Shown in pieces: positions 1 to 7,063 of a stretch of DNA of 11,098 nt. This DNA comes from Candidatus Kapaibacterium sp. (lineage in GTDB: Bacteria; Bacteroidota; Ignavibacteria; Kapaibacteriales; UBA2268), in contig JAUQWR010000660.1 in the NCBI GenBank assembly GCA_030835065.1, positions 1-11,098 on the forward strand. Direction: 5' to 3'. Numbering within the stretch: the first letter of the stretch is position 1; each line of letters starts with the position of its first letter. The position numbers and the translations under genes were made by a program. The notes beneath the pieces were generated by a model that worked only from the letters and a program-made list of their open reading frames with translations, was not told the origin of the DNA and made no database searches.

Positions 1-427
1 AATTTTTTAAATTACCAATTGAATCAGGAATTGATTTAAGTTTATTGTTGTTGAGTCCTAAACGGATCAAATTTTTAAGGTTTCCAATAGTATCAGGCAA
101 TGATTCTAATTCGTTCCAGCTCACAACCAAAGTGTTCAAATTATCGAGTTCGCCGATTGAATTTGGTAAAGTTTTGATTTTGTTGCCGCTGAGGTCTAAT
201 TTTTTCAAGCTTTTCAGCTTAGAAATCGATTCAGGAATTTCGCTTATCTGGTTGTTCCAGAGAACTAGTTCACTTAAGTTTGGCATTTGGAATAATTCAT
301 CTGGGAATTTGTTTAAATCTTTGAAATGAAGATCTAATTTGTTTACTTTTTCGGGAGCTTTCATTGCTGATTCTAAAGAATAGAATGTAAGCAGCCCGCT
401 TTCTGATGTGCTTGTTTCCGTGTTCAT
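1..427 (-). CDS. Leucine-rich repeat protein, N-terminal part (runs off left edge)
   Basis: The frame opens at ATG 427-425 and continues to the window edge without a stop, giving 142 residues. Residues 1-27 form a short non-repetitive cap with no signal peptide or membrane segment, so the protein is probably cytoplasmic. A degenerate repeat at 28-50 is followed by four regular 23-residue repeats at 51-73, 74-96, 97-119 and 120-142. These fit LxxLxLxxNxLxxLPxxIgxLxx, the 'LPxxI' class seen in bacterial LRR proteins. GGAGG at 436-432 lies 4 nt before the ATG and supports this start. LRR arrays usually bind proteins, but no partner can be named. The missing C-terminus may carry further repeats or an effector domain such as a Roc-COR GTPase. 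The gene is transcribed divergently from the M1 peptidase. The LRR fold is certain; the function is unknown. Confidence 0.9.
   Translation of the reverse strand, partial: MNTETSTSESGLLTFYSLESAMKAPEKVNKLDLHFKDLNKFPDELFQMPNLSELVLWNNQISEIPESISKLKSLKKLDLSGNKIKTLPNSIGELDNLNTLVVSWNELESLPDTIGNLKNLIRLGLNNNKLKSIPDSIGNLKN
2..277 (-). repeat. Tandem 69-bp units encoding LRR repeats
   Basis: Four consecutive in-frame 69-bp units (277-209, 208-140, 139-71, 70-2) encode the 23-residue leucine-rich repeats. They are diverged at the DNA level but keep the Leu/Asn/Pro/Ile skeleton. The array is cut by the window edge, so the total number is unknown. Confidence 0.85.
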
Positions 428-431
428 AACG

Positions 432-436
432 CCTCC
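432..436 (-). promoter_or_regulatory. Shine-Dalgarno site of the LRR gene
   Basis: The minus strand reads GGAGG followed by CGTT and then ATG. This is a strong match to the anti-SD sequence and fixes the start at 427. The spacing of 4 nt is slightly short. A strong SD is noteworthy in a probable Bacteroidota genome, where SD sequences are often absent. Confidence 0.65.
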
Positions 437-589
437 GATATTATTTCGTTTATAAATCCGAACAAACTTTTGCTCATATTTTAACCTAATATAAAAAAAC
501 TTTTGAAAACAACACAATGTTATTTTTCAAATCTTAAATAATAGTTTTTATACGTTTTTTGCTTAAATTTATGATAATTATTTTAACAA

Positions 590-2560
590 ATGTTGAGAAA
601 TAATATGAAAATTGCAGGATTTATTTTCGGATTATTGCTTCTAAGCTCAATGAATCTATATTCAAATGAGATTTCGACAGCTACTAATTATATTCCTCAA
701 AATTTTGATGTATTGCATTACAACTTGAAAATGAATTTAAATGATACTATTAATCCTAGAAGGGTTGTTGCAAGCAATAGTATGATAATAAGATGGAATA
801 ATCCTGCTCAAAAAGACAAGTTCTTTTTTCATCTTAGAGATTTAAGTATTGATTCTGTTTTGTTGAATGGTAAAAAAATCGAATATGCAACAATAGGCAA
901 AGCCGCAGATATAGATTACCACCATGAAATTTCTGATTTCGTTAGTACTACTAATCAGATTGATACAGTAACTGTATTCTATCAAGGTAATATGAAACAA
1001 GAATACGGCGGTACTTGGGGCGGAGTAAATTATTTGTCCAATATTTTATTTGCTAATGGTGTTGGGTTTAATTGTAATTATGTCTCGACTACTTGCCATT
1101 GGATGCCCTGCTATGATCATCCTTCGGATAAAGCAACTTTCAGTGCCGAATTTATTGTTCCATTTAATTATACTGTTGCAAGCAATGGGCTGCTAAGTAT
1201 GGGAATTATGCCTGATACCAGCTCCGATTTGAAATATATTTGGAATGAAACAAGTCCATGCGCTACATATTTGCTTACATTCATTAAGTCGAAGATGATT
1301 AAGATGGAGTTTGGTAATGAAGAACTACCTATTACTGTCTATACTCAGGTAAACGATACTAATAGTAGCAAATATGCATATAAGTATGTAGATAAAATGG
1401 TAAAATGCTATTCAGATAGATTCGGAAAATATCCATTTTCTAAAGTTGGATATGCTAATACACCTATTGGTTCGATGGAACATCAAGGAATGATTTGCTT
1501 GGATGCAAGTATAATAAAAAATGCTATATCAGCTAAAGATAGTTTGAATTCAACAATTGCACATGAATTATCTCACCAATGGTTTGGTAATTTAGTAACT
1601 CCGTATGATTTTAGAGATGCTTGGCTAAATGAGAGCTTTGCTACATTTTGTGAAGCAATTTGGGCTGAGTTCAATTTTGGTTATTCAAAATATTTAGATA
1701 ATATTGCTTCGTTTGCAAATAATTATCTGAGTAAAGACTATAAATCTGAAGGAATTTTGCCATTATATGATTTTTCAAGAAAATCACCTTCGAGCAATTA
1801 TCCTGTTACTATTTACAGAAAAGGTGCAGTTGTAGTTGCAATGCTTAGATATTTAATGGGCGATGATAAATTTTTTGCTGCTATGAATGAATATTTAGAT
1901 ACTTATAAATATTCTAATGTAAGTTATCTACAGTTGAAATCAGTACTTGAAAAACATAATGGTAGCTCTCTCGACGAGTTTTTCAATCAATGGGTTATTG
2001 GCAAAGGTTGGCCCAAATTAAGTATTGAATTTAAAGATGATGATCCAATGCCAGGAACTGGTAATATGTATTTTTTTATTACACAAAACCAGGTAGCAAG
2101 TTGGGGATTGTTCAAGAATGTACCAATCAATTTTACTTATAAAACTATTTTTAATGAATTTAAAGATACGGTAATTGTATTAAACGATTCTGTTCAGTTT
2201 ATATCCATTCCAGATATGAAATATGATTCGAATACAAAGTTTAATGCCGGAAATTCAGTAAGAAGTTTGTTTCAAATAGATAAAATTACAGTTACTTCGA
2301 TAGATGATAAGCAAGTAAGCAAAGAAATCAAAATTTATCCTATACCAGCTAAAGATTATATAAAAATAAATGTTGATGCAAATCAAGAAGAGTCATATAA
2401 TCTGAAGATATATGATGAAAGAGCTACTCTAATATTTGAAGTTAAGGAATATAGAAATAATCAAGAAATTGATATAAATGAATTAAGTTCAGGAAACTAT
2501 TTCATATCTTTGCAATCGGAAAAAATTAAATATTATGGAAATTTTGTAGTAGGCAAATAA
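590..2560 (+). CDS. Secreted M1-family zinc aminopeptidase with T9SS C-terminal sorting domain
   Basis: This is a 656-aa gluzincin aminopeptidase that removes N-terminal residues from peptides. An N-terminal hydrophobic segment (about residues 8-24) is a signal peptide. Met6 (ATG at 605) is an equally good start, and neither has a clear SD. The beta-sandwich N-domain covers about 30-230 and the catalytic domain about 230-480. Zinc ligands are H325 and H329 in HELSH and E348 in NESF, an exact HEXXH-X18-E. E326 is the catalytic base and Y409 in YRKGA is the transition-state tyrosine. The substrate loop is G-S-M-E-H (294-298) rather than the classical GxMEN. After a beta-rich region (about 480-570) comes a C-terminal domain from about 575 with YPIPAKDYIKI. 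It resembles the type A T9SS sorting domain, implying outer-membrane translocation and cell-surface attachment or release. The stop abuts the ATG of rfbB, so the gene probably heads the operon. Confidence 0.93.
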   Translation: MLRNNMKIAGFIFGLLLLSSMNLYSNEISTATNYIPQNFDVLHYNLKMNLNDTINPRRVVASNSMIIRWNNPAQKDKFFFHLRDLSIDSVLLNGKKIEYATIGKAADIDYHHEISDFVSTTNQIDTVTVFYQGNMKQEYGGTWGGVNYLSNILFANGVGFNCNYVSTTCHWMPCYDHPSDKATFSAEFIVPFNYTVASNGLLSMGIMPDTSSDLKYIWNETSPCATYLLTFIKSKMIKMEFGNEELPITVYTQVNDTNSSKYAYKYVDKMVKCYSDRFGKYPFSKVGYANTPIGSMEHQGMICLDASIIKNAISAKDSLNSTIAHELSHQWFGNLVTPYDFRDAWLNESFATFCEAIWAEFNFGYSKYLDNIASFANNYLSKDYKSEGILPLYDFSRKSPSSNYPVTIYRKGAVVVAMLRYLMGDDKFFAAMNEYLDTYKYSNVSYLQLKSVLEKHNGSSLDEFFNQWVIGKGWPKLSIEFKDDDPMPGTGNMYFFITQNQVASWGLFKNVPINFTYKTIFNEFKDTVIVLNDSVQFISIPDMKYDSNTKFNAGNSVRSLFQIDKITVTSIDDKQVSKEIKIYPIPAKDYIKINVDANQEESYNLKIYDERATLIFEVKEYRNNQEIDINELSSGNYFISLQSEKIKYYGNFVVGK

Positions 2561-3556
2561 ATGGGCAAAAAGGTATTAGTAACCGGTGCATGCGGCTTTA
2601 TTGGAAGTCATTTTGCTAAATTATGCGTAGAAAAAGGTTTCGAAACTATTGTTATTGACTGCATTACATACGCCGGCGATCTAAAAAGAATCGAGAATAT
2701 CCGATCAGATATTAAATTTTATGAAACTGATATATGTGATAGAGAATCTATTGATAAAATTTTTGCAGAAGAAAAGCCTGATTATATTGTACATTGGGCA
2801 GCCGAAAGCCATGTGGATAGATCAATCATTGATGCGTCTCCATTTATAAATACAAATATAAAAGGCACTCAGGTATTGCTTGATACTGCGAAAAAATATG
2901 GTGTTGAGAAATTTGTCAATATTGCTACAGACGAAGTTTATGGAGAGCTTGGCGAGTCAGGTCAGTTTTACGAAACTACACCTTTATCACCAAATTCACC
3001 ATATTCAGTGAGCAAGACTGCAGCAGATATGCTAGGCAATGCTTATTTCAGAACATATAATCTGCCTGTTGTTACTGCACGTCCATCCAATAATTACGGT
3101 CCATTTCAGTATCCAGAAAAACTAATTCCGGTGGTGTTTTTAAAAGCTTTGAATAACGAAAGAATTCCTGTGTATGGCAAAGGTGAAAATATTCGCGAAT
3201 GGCTATTTGTCGAGGATTGTGCTGCTGGTGTTATGGAGCTTTTGATTAATGGAAGAATTGGCGAAGCTTATAATATTGGCTCAGGCTACGAGAAAAGAAA
3301 TATTGATGTAGTTAAGTCTATTCTCAATATTATGGACAAAACTTATGATTTGATTGAGTTTGTTGCCGATAGACCCGGGCATGATTTCCGTTATTCATTA
3401 AATACCGACAAAATTGAAAATGAACTCAATTGGAAAGCTCAAATCAATTTTGAAAATGGAATTGAAAACACTATAAAATGGTATTATGATAATTTGAAAT
3501 GGGCTGAAGAAAAATTGATTTATCTTAAAGAATTTTGGAAACAAGTTTATCGTTAA
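2561..3556 (+). CDS. rfbB: dTDP-glucose 4,6-dehydratase (RfbB/RmlB)
   Basis: This 331-aa protein is an extended-SDR enzyme of the usual RmlB length. It converts dTDP-D-glucose to dTDP-4-keto-6-deoxy-D-glucose, step 2 of dTDP-L-rhamnose synthesis, in the cytoplasm. The NAD-binding Rossmann glycines are G9, G12 and G15 in TGACGFIGSH. The dehydratase catalytic triplet T123-D124-E125 is present, as is Y148-xxx-K152 (YSVSK). Family signatures RPSNNYGPFQYPEKLIP (174-190) and RPGHD (271-275) separate it from UDP-glucose epimerases. Its ATG follows the peptidase stop with no intervening base and rfbD starts 3 nt after its end, so translational coupling is likely. The partner enzymes RfbA (thymidylyltransferase) and RfbC (epimerase) are not in the window. 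The 4-keto product could also feed other 6-deoxysugars, but adjacent rfbD favours rhamnose. Confidence 0.95.
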   Translation: MGKKVLVTGACGFIGSHFAKLCVEKGFETIVIDCITYAGDLKRIENIRSDIKFYETDICDRESIDKIFAEEKPDYIVHWAAESHVDRSIIDASPFINTNIKGTQVLLDTAKKYGVEKFVNIATDEVYGELGESGQFYETTPLSPNSPYSVSKTAADMLGNAYFRTYNLPVVTARPSNNYGPFQYPEKLIPVVFLKALNNERIPVYGKGENIREWLFVEDCAAGVMELLINGRIGEAYNIGSGYEKRNIDVVKSILNIMDKTYDLIEFVADRPGHDFRYSLNTDKIENELNWKAQINFENGIENTIKWYYDNLKWAEEKLIYLKEFWKQVYR

Positions 3557-3559
3557 TTT

Positions 3560-4387
3560 ATGAAAATTCTTCTTTTAGGTGCTAAAGGGCAATTAGGCAT
3601 ACAATTTCAAAAAGAATTTATCAATCGTCGTATTGATTATTTAGCTCATGATGTTGATAGCCTTGATATATGTTCAAAATCTGAACTTAAAAATGTTGTT
3701 GCTGTATATTCTCCTGACTTGGTAATTAATTGTGCTGCTTATAATAATGTGGATGTAGCTGAATCAAATAATTATATTGCAGAAGCTGTCAATTATACTG
3801 CTGTGGCAGATCTGACAGAAATATGCAATGATTTGAACATAAGACTTGTACATTTTAGCAGCGATTATGTTTTTGATGGTGAAAAAAATTCTGCATTATA
3901 TGTAGAAACCGATAATGTAAATCCAATCAACTATTACGGTAGAACAAAACTTTTGGGCGAGCAGGCTGCTTTAAGTGTTCCGTCTAATTTAGTTTTCAGA
4001 TTGAGCTGGGTATATGGCGATGGTACTCAAAACTTTGTTTATAAATTTTTATCATGGACAAAGCAAAATCAGGTGATAAGAGTATCATGCGATGAATTTT
4101 CTGTTCCTACTCATTGTTCACTTATTGTCGATTTAGTATTTAGAGCATTGCAAAATGATTTGTCAGGATTGTATCATTTATGCCCCGATGGATATTGTTC
4201 CAGGTTGGAATGGGCAAAAGAAGTGCTAAGGCATAAATCTCTTAGTAATATTGTTATACCTACTTATAGAGCAGAATTTGATCTTCCTGCAAAAAGACCA
4301 TTTTTTTCGGCAATGGACAATAACAAGCTATGTAGGGATTTGAATATAGAAATTCCTGAATGGCGATTTTTTTTGAAGGAAATTTAA
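3560..4387 (+). CDS. rfbD: dTDP-4-dehydrorhamnose reductase (RfbD/RmlD)
   Basis: This 275-aa SDR-family enzyme is slightly shorter than the typical roughly 290 aa. It reduces dTDP-4-dehydro-L-rhamnose to dTDP-L-rhamnose, the last step of the pathway. The dinucleotide-binding motif G7-AKG-QLG13 is at the N-terminus. N57-C-A-A-Y (57-61) matches the RmlD 'NcAAYT' region, followed by the V-D-V-A-E run. S100-S-D-Y-V-F-D-G (100-107) is highly characteristic. The catalytic pair is Y126-GRT-K130, and D178-EFSVPT matches the family 'DQ.GsPT' site. The C-terminal RPFFSAMDNNKL (246-257) matches 'RP.nS.ld..kl'. The gene is 3 nt after rfbB and 4 nt before the methyltransferase gene. The epimerase normally acting just before it (RfbC) must be encoded elsewhere. 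Confidence 0.93.
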   Translation: MKILLLGAKGQLGIQFQKEFINRRIDYLAHDVDSLDICSKSELKNVVAVYSPDLVINCAAYNNVDVAESNNYIAEAVNYTAVADLTEICNDLNIRLVHFSSDYVFDGEKNSALYVETDNVNPINYYGRTKLLGEQAALSVPSNLVFRLSWVYGDGTQNFVYKFLSWTKQNQVIRVSCDEFSVPTHCSLIVDLVFRALQNDLSGLYHLCPDGYCSRLEWAKEVLRHKSLSNIVIPTYRAEFDLPAKRPFFSAMDNNKLCRDLNIEIPEWRFFLKEI

Positions 4388-4391
4388 ATTT

Positions 4392-5030
4392 ATGACTGTA
4401 TATGATTTTGGCTTAGAATCTGATACTTACGATTTGTATTATGAGACTGAATATGGCAGGGAAGTTGACCGTAGAGAGAAAAAATGTATTGAAAAATGTT
4501 TTAGCGGAATAAACAGAGAAAATGTATTAGAAATTGGTTGTGGCACAGGGCATTGGACCAACTTTTTTTCTGAAAATGGTTTCAAGCTCAAATGTATAGA
4601 TTATTCGCCCAAAATGCTTGAAAAAGCAATTAATAAGAATATTCCCAATGCTGAGTTTTCAATTGGAAATGCTTCAAATTTGGAGTTTGCCGCAGAGTCT
4701 TTTGATTCAGTTTTTTCGATTACTTGTCTCGAATTTGTTGCTGATAGAGCAAAAGCATTTTCAGAAATATATCGAGTACTAAAGCCCAAAGGAATTTTGC
4801 TCTTAGCTGTTTTAAATCAAAATTCTCAATTGGCAAAATCAAAAAGTGAGATATCAACGTTTGAAAACGCTCATTTTTATACAAAAAATGAATTAAAAGA
4901 TTTACTCTCTGATTATTCAGAAATATATATAAACGATTGTGCCAAGCTTAATGATGATGCTATGCTGGTTTTGGATGATGAAAATAATGATCATGAAGGA
5001 ATGATGATAGTTGTTAAAGCAATGAAATGA
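4392..5030 (+). CDS. Class I SAM-dependent methyltransferase (Methyltransf_11/25 type)
   Basis: The 212-aa protein has a Rossmann-fold methyltransferase core. Motif I is VLEIGCGTG (45-53), binding S-adenosylmethionine. D70 at the end of strand 2 would contact the ribose. N93 with the following L-E-F is the motif II/adenine region, and RVLKPKG (128-134) is the post-motif III turn typical of Methyltransf_11. No membrane segment or added domain is seen. The substrate cannot be read from the sequence. It starts 4 nt after rfbD, so a sugar O-methyltransferase modifying rhamnose or another glycan is a reasonable guess, but small-molecule or quinone-type substrates are equally compatible with the fold. 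The next gene begins 7 nt after its TGA. Confidence 0.88.
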   Translation: MTVYDFGLESDTYDLYYETEYGREVDRREKKCIEKCFSGINRENVLEIGCGTGHWTNFFSENGFKLKCIDYSPKMLEKAINKNIPNAEFSIGNASNLEFAAESFDSVFSITCLEFVADRAKAFSEIYRVLKPKGILLLAVLNQNSQLAKSKSEISTFENAHFYTKNELKDLLSDYSEIYINDCAKLNDDAMLVLDDENNDHEGMMIVVKAMK

Positions 5031-5037
5031 GTTTGAA

Positions 5038-5301
5038 ATGTTAATTTCTATAGAAATAAGTTTGTATCCACTTCAAGATAATCATATAGAAATAATTGAT
5101 GAATTTATTCAATCACTATCGATTTATCAGGATATTAAATGTGAAGTCGGGCAAATGAGCACAATAATAAGTGGTGATGCAGAAATTATTTTTAGAATTT
5201 TGAAAGAAGAAACCACAAAAATATTCGAAAAATCTTCATCAGTTTTGAATGTAAAAATATCAAATTGCTGCTGTGAAAACTGCCTAATTGAGAATCATTA
5301 A
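5038..5301 (+). CDS. Small YkoF/MTH1187-like (putative thiamine-binding) protein with Cys-rich tail
   Basis: The 87-aa protein has a ferredoxin-like alternating pattern. Its opening strand, ISIEISLYPL (3-12), and the later G-Q-M-S-T (38-42) plus I-S-G-D segment match the YkoF/UPF0045 family. Members of that family bind thiamine or hydroxymethylpyrimidine in characterised cases. The expected helix (about 14-29), second strand pair, helix (about 47-65) and final strand VLNVKI (69-74) follow. After this strand the chain ends in a tail with C77, C78, C79 and C82 (CCCxxC), which I do not recognise as part of the family. A fifth cysteine is C35. It is the last gene of the tight plus-strand run. No thiamine-transport genes or TPP riboswitch are visible nearby, so the ligand is uncertain. 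The family call rests on motif resemblance only. Confidence 0.72.
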   Translation: MLISIEISLYPLQDNHIEIIDEFIQSLSIYQDIKCEVGQMSTIISGDAEIIFRILKEETTKIFEKSSSVLNVKISNCCCENCLIENH

Positions 5302-5424
5302 TTATTATTTATTATAGTTAAGTATTATAACTTATTGACGATAATAAAAAATAAATAATTAGGATTTATTTATTCTATTATGTTATATTAGTAAAAATAA
5401 ATATTAATAATTGTATATAGGGTT

Positions 5425-6195
5425 ATGGATAAGACACAAATTCTAATTTTTCAATGTTCAGAAAGCAAGTTTGCATTTCAATTGGACAAAGTGAAAGAAA
5501 TAATCAGGATGCCAGAATTAACGACAATACCTGATTCCAATCCAAATATTCGCGGAGTTGTCAATCTTAGAGACAAGATAATTCCAGTCTATGATTTAAG
5601 AAAAATTATGGGATTTAAGACTTCTCAGGAAGAAGATAGCGAATTGATTGAAATGTTGAAAGAAAGGGAGCAAGATCACAAAAATTGGTTGGACGAACTT
5701 ACCAAATCTGTACAAGAAAATCGAGAATTCAAACTTACAACAGACCCTCATCAATGTAAATTTGGCAAATGGTATTATAACTTTAAAACCAATAATTTGA
5801 TTTTAGCGAGTTTTCTAGAGAGATTTGAGCAGCCACACGCTAAAGTGCATGAAATTGCTATTGAAGTAAATAAAGTAAGAATGGCCGGAGATATTGAATT
5901 AGCTCAAGAAATTTGCGATGTAGCAAGAGCAACAAAGCTAAAAAATATGGTTGATTTATTTCATGATTTATATGATGTAATTCAAAAATCAAGAAGAGAA
6001 TTTGCAATTATTCTTGAAGTTGACTCAGAACTAAAAGCTATAAATGCCGATAGAATTTTGAGCATACAAACAATTGATAATGATGCATTGGAATCAATTA
6101 ACGATTCCATTGATAATAATTATATTGACAAAGTTTTTAAAGCTGATAGCGATATAATACTTATTCTATCAAATATTATTTTTGGAAAAAATTAA
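5425..6195 (+). CDS. CheW-like coupling protein with inserted CZB zinc-binding domain
   Basis: In this 256-aa protein a CheW fold is interrupted by a chemoreceptor zinc-binding (CZB) domain. Residues 1-64 are the first CheW half, including RGVVNLRDKIIPVYDLR (43-59), the classical CheW signature. Residues about 75-190 are helical and carry the 3His/1Cys CZB set: H85 in DHKNW, C111 in CKFGKW, and H138 and H142 in PHAKVH. Residues about 191-256 resume the CheW beta-barrel (FAIILEVD, then DIILILSNII). CheW links chemoreceptors to CheA. CZB domains bind zinc and in known proteins report zinc or oxidant status. No signal peptide or membrane segment is seen. The gene is 123 nt downstream of the previous operon and probably has its own promoter, though no clear TAnnTTTG box was found. 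No receptor or cheA is adjacent. Start ATG 5425 follows only a weak AGGG. Confidence 0.9.
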   Translation: MDKTQILIFQCSESKFAFQLDKVKEIIRMPELTTIPDSNPNIRGVVNLRDKIIPVYDLRKIMGFKTSQEEDSELIEMLKEREQDHKNWLDELTKSVQENREFKLTTDPHQCKFGKWYYNFKTNNLILASFLERFEQPHAKVHEIAIEVNKVRMAGDIELAQEICDVARATKLKNMVDLFHDLYDVIQKSRREFAIILEVDSELKAINADRILSIQTIDNDALESINDSIDNNYIDKVFKADSDIILILSNIIFGKN

Positions 6196-6196
6196 T

Positions 6197-6221
6197 AAAA
6201 AAAGAGCGGCTCTCGCCGCTC
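6197..6221 (-). terminator. Intrinsic terminator for the minus-strand LytTR operon
   Basis: Read on the minus strand, a perfect 7-bp GC-rich stem (GAGCGGC/GCCGCTC; arms 6221-6215 and 6210-6204) with a 4-nt GAGA loop is followed at once by seven T (6203-6197). It lies 58 nt past the response-regulator stop and starts 2 nt after the cheW-like stop. The stem would also form in the plus-strand transcript but lacks a T-tract on that side. Confidence 0.85.
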
Positions 6222-6227
6222 CTATAA

Positions 6228-6281
6228 AGCTTTTCTACGGGATTTTATTAGGGTAATAAAAGGAAAAGCTGCATTTTTTTT
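6228..6281 (+). terminator. Probable terminator for the plus-strand CheW-like gene
   Basis: An outer 8-bp stem AGCTTTTC (6228-6235) pairs with GAAAAGCT (6263-6270). It encloses a second perfect 8-bp stem, TTTTATTA (6243-6250) with TAATAAAA (6254-6261) and a GGG loop. Three bases later come eight T (6274-6281), which overlap the stop codon of the opposing gene. The AT-rich stems are weaker than the neighbouring GC hairpin, but orientation and T-tract fit plus-strand termination. Confidence 0.65.
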
Positions 6282-7050
6282 ATGTATCGAGCCATGCTTT
6301 AAACTGGCTAATTTTATCTTGACTTACATATACTTCTTTAGCAGTTGCTGGTATTAAATCCAATTTTATTTTGCTTTTTGGAAAAACGTGAATATTCTGT
6401 ATTGATGAATGTTTTACCAAAAATGCTCTGTTTACTCTAAAAAATTCTTTCGGATCGAGCTGGCTCATTAGTTTATCTAAACTCGAATCTATTGAATACA
6501 ATGATTTGCCATTTGTTGCTAAAAAAGTAATTCCATTTTCAGAGAAGAAATAAGAAATTTCATCAATGCCAAATGACTTCATTTTGGTACCTACTTGCAC
6601 AGCAAATCTATTTTTATACTCAATTGGAGTGTTTTGATTATTATTAAGCAACTGCAAAAGAGAATTCATATCAAATTGAGGTTTTGAATTAGCTCCAGTC
6701 AAGTCTTTATATTTTTTTATAGAGTTATTCAATTCTTCTTGCACAATTGGTTTGAGCAGGTAATCAATGCTTTTTAGCTTGAAGGCTTTGATTGCATATT
6801 CATCGAATGCAGTTGTAAAAATAATTGACGAGCTAATATTTACGTTTTCAAATATGGCAAAACTCAAACCATCTTCTAAATGAATGTCTAAGAAGATCAG
6901 GTCGGGGTCTTGGTTGTTGTGGAACCAATCTATAGATTCTTCTACTGATTCTAGTTTTGCCATAATATTTATATTTGGATCGTACTGCAAAATCATCCTT
7001 TCGAGCCTGCTTGCAGCCAATTCTTCGTCTTCTATAATTACAATTTTCAT
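6280..7050 (-). CDS. LytTR-family response regulator
   Basis: This 256-aa two-component regulator has an N-terminal receiver domain (1-118) and a C-terminal LytTR DNA-binding domain (about 144-254). The acidic pocket is E7-D8, the phosphoacceptor is D55 in LIFLDIHL, the switch threonine is T79 or T80, and the conserved Lys-Pro is K100-P101. The DNA-binding half carries FFRVNRAFLV (203-212), the LytTR signature, and ends with VSQDKISQFKAWLD (242-255). In this family, phosphotransfer from a LytS/His_kinase-type partner alters transcription at direct-repeat sites. The kinase two genes upstream in the same unit is the obvious partner. The start at 7050 is supported by AGAGGA at 7060-7055. It is the last gene of the operon and is followed by a strong terminator. 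Target genes are not evident from the window. Confidence 0.95.
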   Translation of the reverse strand: MKIVIIEDEELAASRLERMILQYDPNINIMAKLESVEESIDWFHNNQDPDLIFLDIHLEDGLSFAIFENVNISSSIIFTTAFDEYAIKAFKLKSIDYLLKPIVQEELNNSIKKYKDLTGANSKPQFDMNSLLQLLNNNQNTPIEYKNRFAVQVGTKMKSFGIDEISYFFSENGITFLATNGKSLYSIDSSLDKLMSQLDPKEFFRVNRAFLVKHSSIQNIHVFPKSKIKLDLIPATAKEVYVSQDKISQFKAWLDT

Positions 7051-7054
7051 GATT

Positions 7055-7060
7055 TCCTCT
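7055..7060 (-). promoter_or_regulatory. Shine-Dalgarno site of the LytTR regulator
   Basis: AGAGGA on the minus strand lies 4 nt before the ATG, inside the 13-nt gap after the membrane-protein gene. It gives the regulator its own ribosome entry site rather than relying on translational coupling. Confidence 0.6.
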
Positions 7061-7063
7061 ATA

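Noticed and set aside
45..329. 94-codon open frame on the plus strand
   Set aside because: It lies entirely antisense to the LRR gene, whose regular 23-residue repeats and SD show that the minus strand is coding.
551..558. TACGTTTT as a -7 box for the M1 peptidase operon
   Set aside because: It misses the final G of TAnnTTTG and has no -33 partner. T-runs are common in this gap, so it was not called.
4601..4789. 62-codon open frame on the minus strand
   Set aside because: It is antisense to the methyltransferase core, has no recognisable domain, and no independent start signal was noted.
5335..5340. TTGACG resembling a sigma70 -35 box before the CheW-like gene
   Set aside because: No -10-like hexamer lies at 16-18 nt, and the organism probably uses a different promoter consensus.
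5299..5361. AT-only inverted repeat after the YkoF-like gene (TAATTATT paired with AATAATTA), considered as a terminator
   Set aside because: The stem is all A-U, the loop is over 40 nt, and no T-tract follows. It is not distinguishable from background in this AT-rich gap.
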